Shown here in pieces: positions 36,501 to 48,650 of a stretch of 64,000 bases of DNA. The position numbers and the translations under genes were made by a program. Origin of the DNA: Vitrella brassicaformis (taxonomy: Eukaryota > Sar > Vitrellaceae); the NCBI GenBank assembly GCA_001179505.1, contig CDMY01000356.1, forward strand, positions 1 through 64,000. Reading direction: 5' to 3'. Numbering within the stretch: the stretch's first letter is position 1; each line of letters begins with the position of its first letter. The notes under the pieces were generated by a model, which did no database searches, was not told the DNA's origin, and saw only the letters and a program-made list of their open reading frames with translations.

Positions 36501-36987
36501 GGCCGACAGCATGACCTGAACACAGACACAGAGCGGCGTGCGTAACAAACAGCCGTCTGTGACGGACATCAACACACATTGCCTGGCGTAATGTACGCAC
36601 GTACCAGGAGTCCCTTCTTGGTGACGATGGAGAGCTTGCCATCGTCCACGAATTTGGCATGCACCACCTGGATGTCCAATGGCTGCATACATATAACGAA
36701 TGCACACACACACCCATCGAATGGTCTGTGCTTCTTCATTTCCCGATAGCTTACTCGCAGTCTGATATCGAAGCCGACCACGGCAATCTCCATCGAGCGG
36801 CCACCTGCAGGGATGCACACGGGTGTGCTGTGCCTCATCACGGTGACGATGCATCCGTGATGCATGAGCTTCCATACATGACATACGTACCGCCATTGAT
36901 TTGAAGGCCTTTCTGAGCCTTGCTCTTGGCGGCCTTCACCGGCCTGCCCCCCTTCTCTACGCTGGTGGCCGCTCGGATGAAGTCCAT
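33527..36987 (-). CDS. F-box / leucine-rich-repeat protein with Pro-rich linker
   Basis: A minus-strand multi-exon gene from ATG 36985-36987 to a stop at 33527. The N-terminal ~85 residues (DFIRAATSVEKGG; SMEIAVVGFDIRLR; HAKFVDDGKLSIVTKKGLL) are not a domain I can name. A Pro/Ala/Lys-rich linker and a charged helix follow. Next comes an F-box-like segment, WFSDVPKE|LLWNILRHVSREAIMG|VCREFAAEVRAYRRR. Then AMN1/FBXL-type leucine-rich repeats: RLGLLDLTDYKELTATGL, LHVLVLRGCSSITDKAVEEV, LRGLDLMDCPRVT, LRRLSLQRCGGLTNLSAL, LRTLDLSRIKGVTN and LVQLDITDCRRVT. The tail has a Gln-rich tract and a basic end (KRRKK) that may be nuclear. It is probably a substrate receptor for an SCF ubiquitin ligase. That it is one gene, not two, rests on splice phase. 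Confidence 0.75.
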
Positions 36988-37200
36988 GACGGCTGTGCTG
37001 TCGCTATTTCAGACGGAGATGGCCTTCAACACAAGAACCACTTGGTGGCAGGGCTGACCTCAGAGCATCAATATGGGTCGAGCAACAGCGATAGGGGTCG
37101 TGGAATTGCCCGCCATGGAAGGGCTGATGCCGCCCTCAGCCACGCCACAACAAACGTACGTGAAACAAAATTACAAGAAGTTTACAAGGCTCCAAGCCGG
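36988..37200. promoter_or_regulatory. Divergent promoter region: F-box/LRR / secreted Pro-rich protein
   Basis: 213 bp between start codons. The shared TGCGAGCTTRG element was not found in this interval. Confidence 0.4.
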
Positions 37201-39399
37201 ATGGAGAATCTTGTTCTCTTCATCGCCGCTGTCACGCTGCTGGGTGTCGTCAGCTCGGCATCTCTTCGTGATTCCGCCAAGATTCGCGGTGTCCTCAGGC
37301 AGCCCATCGCACCTTTGATCTCCACCGATCTGCACACCAGCGTCAGGGCGGACATCCAGGCCGATGTTCTAAGCGCAGTGGAGGGCGTGCCGCCATGCAG
37401 CTGCGATGAGTGTGTGGCAGCGATCCTACAGATAGCTGAAGAAGATAGCCATGGACTGCAGGTGCGTTGGCGATTCGAATGACCGCGGCAGACATGTGGC
37501 ATTAAGTGATCGGTTTGATTTGTCTTCAGTGCACGGTCAAGTCGGACCTTCTCGCGCAGCAGGAGACGGTGTGCCGCCAACAGGGCCCTGCGGACAGATG
37601 GGTCATTCAGATCGTAAGCCAGCCAGCCAGCCGGGGAGCGCAGGGGTGAAATGGCATGAGTATGATGAATGAATGGATTGTGTCCTTTGCTTGGCCCACC
37701 ATGCAGAGTGCCGACTTAGACTACACCCGCTTCTGCTCATATTCCTGCAAGGCATGGATGACGCGACATCATGATCAATATCCTTTGATCTGATCCACGT
37801 GTGGGTCTCCGTCCGTATGACATTGTATCTATCGTCTGTATGCAGCCTCAGGCACCTGACGACCGCAACGCAGCCGTGCCGTGTATGAGCCTCACTAGCG
37901 AGGAGGTCAGGCTGCTGCAGACACCTAGCGGCAACGGGCGCTCCAAAGGTGATGGATGCGATCGAGATGCAAACACGGGCATCGCATCCATCCATCCATC
38001 TCATTTAATTGTGGCTGACTTTGCAGTCTACGAGTTCAGTCCCATGGTCAACAGTACGTCCCTTTCCATGCTGAAGGGCGGGGAGGCAACGGGGGCAAAT
38101 CAGATGGTGTCGGGCGACAAGGCGCTGCGGGACACATTCTCTGACGAGTGAGTGAACGATTCCTTCGATCCGTCGCTAGCTACACAATGTCCCCCCTCTG
38201 TTCCTTTACATCGATCAGGCATGTTCGCGTCCGTGACAAGGCAGCTGCGCCTGAGGAGGGTCAACCCTCTTGTCCAGACTGCCACTGTGAGCACTGATTA
38301 CGAAAAGGCGGACACATTTAGCTGTCCTGCTTGCCACATGCTCTTATCAGGCCATTGTCCCGAGTCGCCGCCCTGCCCATATGTCTCTGTACCTCCGCCA
38401 CCACGTGAGGCAACCAACACACATTACAGTTAACAAACACAGAAGAAAGGAGCTCAACTCATGGCATGGATGGCATCGTGTCCTCTGTGTCCAGCTCCAC
38501 CCCCTCCATCGCCTCCATTACCACCTCTCCCGGTGGGTGTTCGAGAACATGAGAACACGAATCTTGTGTTTGGTGTCTGGATGACCACTCGCTGCAATGC
38601 AGCCTCCTGTGCAGCCTCCTGTGGCTACACCACCGCAGGTTGTTTCACCAGTTGGGTACGGCATGCCCGCAACGTTTCCAGGTAGCGTGCCAGCCATGGC
38701 GCCGGCTGTGCCACCGGCGGCACCCGGAGCTATGTCTCAACCAATGCCTCAGCAGCCTGTGCCAGGTGGGGGAGGGAAATACCTGCGCCAGTCGACATTG
38801 TGTCTCTGCTGCCATGGATGGATGGATGCAGCTGGTGGGGCCTCTGTGGTGGAGCCACCACAGGGAACGACAAACGAAACTATACCAGGTATAAAGGCTT
38901 TGCCCGCCCCAAATGTCAGTCAGTTCGAAATGTGTCCACATGTCCGTATTTCTCTCCAGGTGCCTCGGTCCAGCCTGCCCCCTCTCCCGTGACAGACACA
39001 GACACACTGTCGAACGGCACAGCACCAGCGACAGCATCCAGCGGCCAACAGCAGCGGCCACAAGCAGTCCAGGCGGCCCCCCAGCAGCAGCAATCGCCGC
39101 CCCAGCTGCCCGGGGTCATATCCCCGCCAACCGCCCAGCCGCAGCAGCCCTCAGCGAATAATCCTGTGCCTCCCACGCCGCAGCAGCAGCAGCAGACGGG
39201 CGCAGTGCAGCCAGTGCAGGCAAGCCAAGGTGCACAGCCAGATGAAAGCGGGACAGCTGGGGAGGAGAATGCCACCAATGGCACCAATCCCGTGCCACCA
39301 CAGCAGCCGCAGCAAGAGCAGACGTCACACGGGGGTCTGTTCAACCCGCCGGCAGCTGCCCTGCTGCTGTTTCGCTCGCGGAGGGGCAGGAGGGAGTGA
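37201..39399 (+). CDS. Secreted Cys-containing, Pro/Gln-rich protein of unknown function
   Basis: ATG 37201 starts a signal peptide (LVLFIAAVTLLGVVSSA). About ten exons follow in phase. The first ~190 residues contain spaced cysteines (CSCDECVAAILQ; CTVKSD; CRQQGP; FCSYSC; VPCMS), and the middle has SCPDCHC then CPESPPCP. The rest is low-complexity Pro/Ala/Gln (for example QPPVQPPVATPPQ, then a QQQQQ tract), ending LLLFRSRRGRRE. One intron (37752-37845) has a GC donor (TGCAAG|GCATGG). A shorter version would end at a TGA after CHCEH if the intron beginning GTGAGCACTG is not spliced. The composition suggests a wall, mucin-like or matrix protein; no family is recognised. Confidence 0.6.
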
Positions 39400-40774
39400 C
39401 GTTTGTGTGTGGGGACAGCTGGGGTAGACGGGTATGTGCAGATGGATGCATGGCATGAGCGTCAGTCGGTGTTGTGTACGTTGTGTTATCGACTCTGTGG
39501 GTCTCTCCGTCGCATTGCACCCATTGATGGTTTGTTCCAGTTCAATGCAATGCATGTCTCTCTCGATCCCACCCCACCTCCGCACCGCACAGCACCGCAC
39601 CCCTCATGAATAAAAGACCGACAGACACGTCTGTCGAGATTAGGGGGAAGACTGACCACGGGAGAGCTGGAAAGGAAACTACCGAGGCAGGCAAGGCACA
39701 CACGTCATGCACACTGCACGGAACGGACACTGCTTGCCTTGCTTGGAGGAGCGTTAGTTATGCCACAGACAGTGGATGGATGGATGGATGGATCTCTGCC
39801 TGGCTGTCTGTCTGTCTGTGTGTGGTGGAAAAAGCCACCAGATAAGAAGCGAAACTGAGACACCACAGATGGATGGATGGATAAGAGGGTGTGTCGTGTC
39901 GTGTCGGTTCCCTTGTGGGTGTGGTGTGGTGTCTATCTATGCTCTATCTATTGTATTGTCTGTACTACAGGCGGGCTGCTCCAGGCGACCGACTGTGTCC
40001 TCTCTCCCCCCTCCGCTCCCCTCCCATCCCCTCAGCTCAAGTGAGTGAGTGGATGGTGTCCTTACTCTACAAGGATGAGTAAATCACTGCAGACAGATAA
40101 AATGGCGTGGATGTTCATCGCACCGCACCGCCCAGGTCAGGTCAGGTGGGTGGAGAAAGATAGACAGGCAGGCACGCATTGCAAGCAGAAGGAAACAAAG
40201 ACCAGCCATCCCATCCAGCCATCCATCCATCCACCAACATGCAGACCAGACCCACCACGCACATCACACACATCCACGCGTCGACATTCTCACTGCACTG
40301 ATCGATTCCATCATCGATGGGTGCACCCACCTACCTGTGTGCTCCTGACTGACTCCCACGTGAGTCTCTTTGTTTCCTCGTCTCGGAGGTCGCTCAAGGC
40401 TCACCCATGGAATCGCCAGGCTCACACAGACACGCAGATGCAGACAGACGCCAGCAAAGACGTACGGGCACGGGAACAAACACCATGCATACACGCCACA
40501 CAGGAACAGCAGACATTGGTTTGGTCATTCGTACGTTGCCCGATGGATGGATGGATGGATGGATGGGTGTCGTTGTCTCTCAGCAACATGCCCATGTTGA
40601 CACAGTGCCATGATTCGACAGGCACCGGATCGACATGCACCGTGACCGACAGACAGGACACCCCTCCATCCCTCCATTCCATTGAGGCGAAAACACCGTA
40701 AGTAATCAAGCCGCAAAGCACAGCATCATTCAAACAGTCAGTCGCTCATGGTAAGTAAAACGAACGGGATCAGG
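39400..40774. other. Intergenic region, no gene seen
   Basis: Convergent spacer of about 1.4 kb with ATGG repeats (39772-39793, 40541-40565), CATC repeats and GACA repeats. No convincing coding frame. Confidence 0.6.
39609..39614 (+). terminator. AATAAA polyadenylation-type signal
   Basis: Hexamer about 210 nt after the stop of the secreted Pro-rich gene. Confidence 0.35.
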
Positions 40775-43319
40775 TCAAGCATACACGGTCGACACAGGGG
40801 CCTGCAACACAGACAGACAGACAGACAGACACATATTCCCATACATGAACCCATACATGCATCCTCGCTGCTGTCCGTGTCGGTCCATGCTCTGACCTGT
40901 TGGCTGTTGATGTGGTTGTGCAGCATGGCAGCGTGTGTGTGGGCGTATTCGATCTCGGGAATAGCGCCCCTGTAAACATCGGGGTAGGACGTGCAGTCAG
41001 CCAACCCACACATGTTCACGCCTCTGCAGCCACACACACACACACACAGACACACAGAGAGAGAGAGAGAGAGAGAGAGGTACACAGACGTTGATGCATC
41101 CCGACCGACACGCACCTCTCGATCCAGAAGTGGCCGGCCATGCCGAAACTGGCGCCCCTGAAAGAGACACACCCGGCCCGCAGTTGCACCCATGAGTTCG
41201 TGTCATCCTCTCCCTCTCAGATTGACTGACTGACTCACTGACTGACCATGAGTTGCGCATGATCCAGTAGTCCTTGCCCTCGTGTGTGCCATACCCGACC
41301 GCCACCACCGCATGGTTCACCTTGTGGCGGTCCGTGGAGCATTTGGGCGAGCTGACCAGACAGAGCCAGGCACATACACCAGACACACACGACACACTCA
41401 CTCTTGCTGCGTACACAAGGTGTGTCTGATCTGGTCTGTGTTGGCTTACGAGTAGACGCCCTTCTTGTAAAACCTGAAGTCGCGCACCACCTCGTAGGCA
41501 ATCGAGACGGGACCCCTGAGCATATCCAATACACACACACACACACACACACACATCCAGACGCCTCTCATCGCCGGCTGTTCTGTCCATAAGTGTATTC
41601 ATGTTCCGAGCCCACATGGTTGCGACGGCTTCGAACAGCTCATCTTCGTCGAAGGCGGTGATATTGATGGGCCCGCCCGGCACCACACCGGCTACGTCAA
41701 TCTTTGACGCATTGTACCTGCGCCCATTGACACAATGACACGGATCCACGAACCAATCACCACAGAAGGATCCCCCACTGCCCACCTGCACGTGTGTTTG
41801 GGGTGCTTCTCAATGCCCCCGTCCTGGTAGGGGTAGCTGTTCTCGGTGTCCTGACCGCCTTGCCAGTGGATGTAGGAGAAGGCGTGGCTGGGCAGCCCGC
41901 CGTGGCATCCATGGTTGTCGAAACCGCGGGCACAGTCGATGAGCTGCTGCTCCGACAGCGTTTTCGCCCACTTGAAGAAGCCGCCACACTCCTGGGTGCG
42001 GATGCACGACACGTCCACCTCGCCACTCGCCAGCTCTTTCCTCATGTTCTTCAGTGCCATGTGTGCTTCCATCGACCCCTGCGCACCGCACCGCACCGCA
42101 CCGCACACATGGATGGAAGATCCATGCATGTGTATGTGTGGTGGCAGCTGGTCTGCCTACCTACCGTGGACGAGAAGGTCCAGCAACTGCCGCAGTGCCC
42201 CTGGTTCTTCACAGGTGACAACTGCACACACAGAAAGGGAAAAAGGGAGAGAGAGAGACGCCCAATACAATACACACATTTCGCTCCCCTTCCTCCCTCC
42301 CTGTGCGCATTGGTTGAATGCTTGCCTTGCCCCACTCACTCACTCACCACGCCATACATGCGCCAGTCGAACCAAGGGGCAAACTCGTAGCTCAGCGACC
42401 GCCCATACCGCTTCCTGCTGTGCGGCGGTGCCGACGTCCGCAGGAGACCCTTGTTACTGCGGAGGGACGCCTCCTGAGTTGCAGAACAGTCCTGAATGAA
42501 TGACAAATCACACAGACACACACACAGACACAGACACACACACACAAAAGGGCGAGTGAGTTGGGGGTTGTGGTGTGGTGAGGTGTGGTGCGTGTGGCGG
42601 CCATGCATGGCATGGCATGGCATATATGGTATGCATGTGGGAGCAATGGATGCCTCATCAGCCCATCCATGAGGACTGAGAGGCTCATGTACTTCCTGGG
42701 TGGGTGGCTATCGCACAGACTCAACATTCATTGGCACTTGAGTCACCGATGTGACACATAACAGACAACACCGGCCGGCTTATTGTGCGGTGCGGTATGA
42801 CTGACTTACGAACGTATGCACTGCACTGCACGCCCCACTCACCTACCTGTTCCGCCATCAGCACGCGGCCCTGGAACTCTTCCCACGTCAGATCCGCATA
42901 CTCGTTGAGACCAGCCTCCCACCTGACACAGCCACACACACACACACACACATGGCCATCCCATCCACCAAGGCCGTCTCCGTGGGAGTGTGCGTGCATG
43001 CAAGCATACGTCTGTCCAGGCCCGCTGTTGATCTCTTCGACGGCGCGCACATTGTCACGGAAGATCTCCAGGCGACGTGAGAGCTCCTCGGGATCATTGG
43101 CGTAGCTCTTCCCATACTCGCTGACGAAGCTTTGGAATGCCGCCTCCTGAATCAGCACCAACACAGCAGACAGTGAACTCCCCGGCATCTCTCGTGGCAC
43201 CTACTGCATGGCTTGCCCCTCACCACTTGCTCCGAGGTCAAGCGCTCGGGTGCAGCGGCAGCACCGGCAAAGAGCGCCGTAAAGAGGAGAGGCAGGCACT
43301 GCACAGCTGAGATCTTCAT
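40775..43319 (-). CDS. Papain-family cysteine protease, cathepsin H-like, with I29 propeptide
   Basis: ATG 43317-43319 begins a signal peptide ([16 protein letters not shown]). The I29 inhibitor propeptide follows ([48 protein letters not shown]). The mature enzyme has the catalytic Cys in [15 protein letters not shown], the oxyanion Gln in NQG, the catalytic His in [12 protein letters not shown], and Asn in [40 protein letters not shown] and [12 protein letters not shown] point to cathepsin H rather than L or B. The C-terminus extends about 35 residues beyond the usual end ([20 protein letters not shown]) to a TGA at 40775-40777. Expected to act in a lysosome-like or secreted compartment. 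Its start lies 87 bp from the SDR start. Confidence 0.9.
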
Positions 43320-43406
43320 TGACAGAGAGGAAAGAAGGCAGACCAGCAGCAGCGGTTGGGGAGGCAGATCTTTGCGAGCTTGAATCTGGGGAGGCGGGCT
43401 GGCAAG
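43320..43406. promoter_or_regulatory. Compact divergent promoter: cathepsin H-like / SDR
   Basis: Only 87 bp between start codons, with TTTGCGAGCTT at 43371-43381, 25 bp before the SDR ATG. Confidence 0.55.
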
Positions 43407-44830
43407 ATGAAGGGCACATACGTCATCACGGGGGCGTCCTCAGGCATCGGCCTCGCCCTGGCAGAAAGGTAATCTGCACACTCCTTCATCTGCTACACAG
43501 ATTCATTGCTTGTGAGTCCTTCAGGCTGGCAGCGGTGCCTGACACACATCTGCTGCTCACGGGCCGCTCGCTCGACAAGATGGAGGGCATCGCATCCAAG
43601 GCCATCAGACCCAAGCTGCATGGCTCGTCGTTTGCCGACTGCTTCTCGCTGGACCTCTCATCCTTCGCCTCCATTGAGGGCTTTGCAGAGGCTGTCAAGA
43701 AGTGTGTGGCTGGTGAGGGGCTTGACGTGATTGTTGGCAATGCGGGGTTGCAGGACACGCAGTATCGGACGACGCAGGAGGGCTTTGAGATGACATGGGG
43801 GTCCAACCACCTTGGGTGGGTGAGAGAGCATGCATGACTGCTCGGGCAGGCGATGCGATGGAATGATTGCATTGCCGGTTTGTTTCCCATTTGAATGCCT
43901 GCAGGCATTTCTATCTGGTGCGTCTGCTGCTGCCGTTGTTCTATGAATGCACGGAGGGGAAGAAGGACGCGCAGATCATCATGGTGAACAGAACAAGAGC
44001 CAACGACCGACGCCAGCCAATCAATCACACAGACAGCTCAGCTCCCTCTGCCTGGCTGCCTGTTTGTCCGCTCGTCAGGTGTCATCGGGCACCCACGATC
44101 CAGCCCGGAAGACGCCCGTGCCGCCGCCCAAGTTTGACAAGATAGAGGACATCGCAACAGTGCCGCACATTCGCGTCGATCCTACGCTCCCCGAGGAGGA
44201 CAAGAAGGTGGGAAAACAGCCAAACCAAACAGCACAGCACACGGATTGACGATTTCTGTGTCTGTGTTCAGGCGCAGTTGGCTGCGAATGAGAAGGAGTA
44301 CAATGGGTTGCGCGCTTACTCGCAGTCGAAGCTCTGCAATGTTTTCTTTGCCTATGAGCTGTCACGGCGGCTCCAGGGGCTGTGCCAGGCAGGTGGCAAG
44401 GGCGGATCGAGAAAGATATACACTATCGCATATGACCCTGTAAGTGCCAGCACAAACAAGACCGATGCGATGCGATGCCATGCACACACATTACGTTATG
44501 TGTGCTGGCTTTTCTCGATGTGATGGATGTTTGGTTCAGGGATGGATCCCAGACACCGCCTTGATGCGGAACAGCGTCATCCGCTACCTGGTTCCCGTTC
44601 TGGCCCCCATCATCCGCATGACGTCGCGCATGGCGAGCACCACTGAGCACACCAGCCTCTGGATGTGTAAGCTGGTGACGGGGGAGGTGCTGCCCGTGCC
44701 CGATGGCTGCTACTGGAGCGTCGACCGGGAAGAGAGGAGTAGCGAACTGAGCTATGACGAGAGGCTGCAGAAGGAGTTGTGGGATATGAGTTGTCGATTT
44801 ACCAGATTGGGGGAAGAGCTGGCTGTCTGA
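43407..44830 (+). CDS. Short-chain dehydrogenase/reductase, protochlorophyllide-reductase-like subfamily
   Basis: ATG 43407 opens directly on the Rossmann motif (KGTYVITGASSGIGLALAE), so no leader peptide is present. Other SDR marks are DVIVGNAGLQ, WGSNHLGHFYLVRLLLP and the catalytic YSQSK. Subfamily resemblance to light-dependent POR comes from SKLCNVFFAYELSRRL, the ITGASSGIG start and a C-terminal GCYWSVDREERSS block like POR's YWSWN segment. POR reduces protochlorophyllide to chlorophyllide with NADPH, but the missing plastid leader makes a general SDR equally likely. The exon between IIMV and SGTHDP is the least certain; the frame there is set by phase. The stop is at 44828-44830. Confidence 0.8.
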
Positions 44831-45165
44831 GACAGATAGAGGGCCCACCCCCAGCTTTTTGTGTGTCGACATTTGTGCAATAAATGGCTTTCGTGTGAGG
44901 TTCGTGTGCGTGTGAGCGTGTTTTCGAATGTGGCATGGCTGTGCTTTGTATTTTGAATCAGTATGTGGCCATCCATTTTATCAACAGATGCATTGCATCA
45001 GTTTCACGTCGACACATCACATGCACCATTCATTCATTTCTTCCACGGCCTTTCAAACAAAGGAAAGGCAAAAAAGCCAACCCTTGTGAAATCGACACTA
45101 CTGTACCATTCGATCGCTGACCTCACCCACTCAATCAATCAATTAACCGTCTGGCGTTCGTTCGT
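44831..45165. other. Convergent 3' spacer
   Basis: 335 bp between the SDR and BT1 stop codons. Apart from the AATAAA nothing else is recognised. Confidence 0.6.
44879..44884 (+). terminator. AATAAA polyadenylation-type signal
   Basis: Hexamer 48 nt after the SDR stop codon. Confidence 0.45.
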
Positions 45166-48100
45166 TCACCCTGCCCTGTTGGCATCACCTTGCTGCCGCT
45201 GACTGTTCCCCTGACCCGCCAAGCCAACACCCGCACCCTCCCGCCCCTCACCCCCACCCCCACCTCGGCTGTGGCCGTCTTCATCTCTCAGCTGCTCGTA
45301 CCCGCCCCTGTTTGCCCGACCCCTCCCGCCAGTTGTCCTGTGCGGCGATCGAGATTGCGCCGCCGCCCGCTCTGATGGAGACGATTCGCCGTGTCCGTAT
45401 GTGGCGGCGTCCGTGCTGATTCCTCCCTCGCCCTCCGACTGCCTCCCATCAGGCTCGGCTGCCTCCGCCATGTTGTCGCTCAGCTTCGCCTTGAGCTTTG
45501 GCGGCGGCGCGACGACTATGGAGACGGGGTGGTGGCGGCCAGGTGAGTTTGGCGAGTCACTGCCGCTCGACTGCCCCGCATCCGCATCGCCGGAGGCGTC
45601 GCCTTTTCTTTTGGTCTTCCAGCGCGCCCCCACCACTGCAGGGAGTGTGCTGACGCCGGCCGGGGAGGTGGCCGGTGAGGGCTGGTTATGGTTGTTGGGG
45701 GAGCTGGAAGCCTCGGGGGCTGTGAGCTTGGCCAGCTCTGGATCTTCGGGAGTGTCGTTGTGACTCACACTGTCGTCTGGACGAACGGCACACGCGTGCA
45801 CACAATAAATAATGCGAAGGCGACTATTTCCCTTCTTAGTGGCGTGGGCATGTTTACCAACAAGGTTGTCATCGAGATGGGCGTCCGGGATGAGACAGAA
45901 TGTGAGTGGGATGCAGAGGGCCGGCAGGATGATGTGGCCCACAACGATGAGAGCTGGCAAGCCGGCAAAGTTGCAGGAACCCTCCTGAGCCAACGGACAG
46001 ATTCATAGACGGGTGCATGTCACTTGTCGTCACGTGTCCGTCCGTCCGTCCGTCTCACTTCGGTGGATATGCCTGCTGCCTTGGTGAGCCACACACCCGT
46101 CGCCCGGGACACGTTGGCACCGAAATTAGCGAACCCAGCCAAGATCGCATATATTGTCGACTCCCTGACGATATGATAGATACAGACAGACAGACAGACA
46201 GACAAGCCAAATTCTCTCGTCAATAAAGACACAGAGGTCGCTGAGTTCTCTGTCCTTGTCTATCTGTCCATCCATCCATCCATAGGTACTTACATGTTCT
46301 TGGGGCAGAGTTTGGATGTGAGTATGACGGCGGGCATAAAGGCCATCATACCACAGAAGGGCTGGATGATGGCGTCCCCCAACATGTACATCCACTTGTC
46401 CGGCACACCCAACCGGGAGACGTTCCATCGTTGGACCAGAATGAGGTCGAAGAAGGATGCCAGGATGCGCAAGACGGTCGTGACCCAGAACACGGCTCTG
46501 AACCGCCACGAGCTCAACACCGTCTGGAACACCCAAAGTCCGACAGATGACGCCGCTATACCCGCTGAACGAACAAACAACCCGGGAAGAGCACATGTGC
46601 CTGCGGGTCGGGTGTGCGAGAAGCGCTTGGGGCTTTCATGCATGCGGCGCGTACCGATTTGGGTCCATGTGGTGTAGTATGTATAGTCAAAGGCAGGCCC
46701 ACCAGGCAGGCACTTGGCATCGCTGGTATACCAGAACTGAAAACAGAAAAGGCAAGACACGCATTCAACAAGAAACCATGCACCTCTTCTTCTTGTTCTC
46801 TTGCAGCTGTACGTCAAGGGCACCGCTGATCGATATGTACAGAGCATCTGACGACAGACAGACAAATAACACACAACAAACAAATCCTCTCGTGTGCATG
46901 CATGTGTGCCACGCGTGTGCACGACGGACGGACCTTGCAAGAACATGTACAGGTTGCACATGGCGAGTGTCCGCGGCAGACACCAAAAGGCCATGCAGCA
47001 CAAGACAAACGACACGCAAATGGCGTAGAACACCTGCGCAAGCTCCGTGCCAAGCAATCCTGAACCAACACAACAACACAACACAACCCAACCCAACCCA
47101 GATGGGTGACATGACAGGTGCCATTGCTGTATGTATGCTGTGCTGACCGACGACAGCAAGTCCTAACGCCCCTACAGCCATCGACAGCGCCAACACAAAC
47201 GGACGGATCTGAGCACTTATCTTCGCACCCTGACAGACACACAACAGCCACCCATACACATCCATCCATCCATCCATCCCTTGCTCCCCTCCCTCCCTCC
47301 CACCTCTAGTCGATTGCTCTTGCTGGGCGGCACCTGCACCTCAGGCAGGAATCCCATGGCCAACGGGATGAGCGCTTGGCAGGCGCACGGGAGCGCTATC
47401 CAGAAGACGACGGCGACATCGAGGTAGTCGGCTACGGGGCCAACTATGAAGCTCGCCACCAACTCGCCCAGCATCACGCACAGCCACACGAACGTCACGA
47501 CATCTACGTGTACGTACAGGGAGAGAAACAAACAAAGGCACTCGTCGCTCCACACACGGCTTGGCTTCTGCGTGCTCCCTACCTCTCTCCTGCCTCACCT
47601 GATTTGGTGTGTGGATTGGCCACCATGAGTTCTGCGTACTTTCCCTCACACAGCAAATCGAGTGTGGAGCATTGTAGCATCACAAAGAATAACCCAATCG
47701 CAATCGTGGCCGGCGCGTGCATGGCCACATCCGCTGGCAGCAGCGCCAGCCCGAGGGAGCCCGCGATGCCGAACAAAGCCGCAATCATCATGTAGTACCT
47801 GCAACAGCACACACGCACGAACGCACGAACGCACGTATGTATGTAAGTATGTGATCTACCCATCCACCACTTGGTCCGTCCGTCCCTCACTTACCGTTTG
47901 TTGTATCCAAACAGCGGGAGTGCGTCGGAAAGCGCCCCAATGAGTCCCTTGCAAGCCCAAGGCGACATGCCCACGAAGACGATGGTCTGGTAGGCAATGG
48001 CAGAGAGCCCCGCCTTTTTCTTGGAAAAGGGCAGCTGAGCGCCGTAGACGAGCTTGCTCACCAGCCCCTTGACGCCCAGATACACTGACATCAGCATGAT

Positions 48101-48295
48101 GATAAATCTCCACCCAAAGTTGTCCCTCAGCCGGCCCAAGTAGGCGGAGAACGCACCGGGGCCGATGTTGTTGAGGACCGTCTTGAGAGATGGGACGTTG
48201 CAATAGCCAGTTCCCTTGTCATCGTCGGCAAGATCTTCATCTCGGTATTCCTCTGTGTGCCGGTCGGGTCTGTCCATCTCTTCTCCTGCTGTCAT
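45166..48295 (-). CDS. BT1 / folate-biopterin transporter family protein
   Basis: Many minus-strand exons; exon 1 runs down to a donor after YNKR. The first true ATG in frame is 48293-48295 (MTAGEEMDRPDR); a longer open frame starts only at GTG. About twelve hydrophobic segments are visible. The family block PWACKGLIGALSDALPLFGYNKR|YYMMI matches the BT1 signature (the K-P-L-G-x-x-S-D-x-x-P-x-x-G-Y-R/K type). Later blocks are LLCEGKYAELMV, GELVASFIVGPVADYLDVAVVF, DLILVQRWNVSRLGVPDKW and VILTSKLCPKNM. These transporters move folates, pterins or related metabolites across plasma or plastid membranes. A cytosolic tail of about 190 Ser/Pro/Gly-rich residues ends at 45166. Substrate and membrane cannot be set from sequence. 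Confidence 0.85.
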
Positions 48296-48650
48296 TGTTC
48301 GAGGGGTGGAGTGCAGCAGCGGCTCGGCTGCGAATAGCGGCAGATACAGAGGGTCGTCCACTTTGGCGTCACCAGGGACGAGGAGGAAGCCTCCTTGTCA
48401 GGGTCTTTCGCTTAAGTGGAGCATTCAAGGGTTTTTGGGGTCTAGGGTTTCTTGTTAAGATTAGGCTGCTCTAGCCCAGAAAGAGGGCTCGCAAAGTGAG
48501 TGGATCCCGAAGCAACCAACCTTTCCAGTTCCAGCATTCTTATTCTTTGCTATTGGCGTTCGTCTTGTCGTTCATCGGTCCTCTCGCAGCAGCGTTTCTG
48601 TCGTCGACGATTTCTCTTGACCTCTCTCGGTTTTTCTCTCTCAAGACGGG
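48296..48650. promoter_or_regulatory. Divergent promoter region: BT1 transporter / large low-complexity protein
   Basis: 355 bp between start codons. It contains a reversed copy of the shared element (GCTCGCAAA, 48487-48495) and telomere-like AGGGTTTTTGGGG plus CTAGGGTTTC within 48427-48451. Confidence 0.5.
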
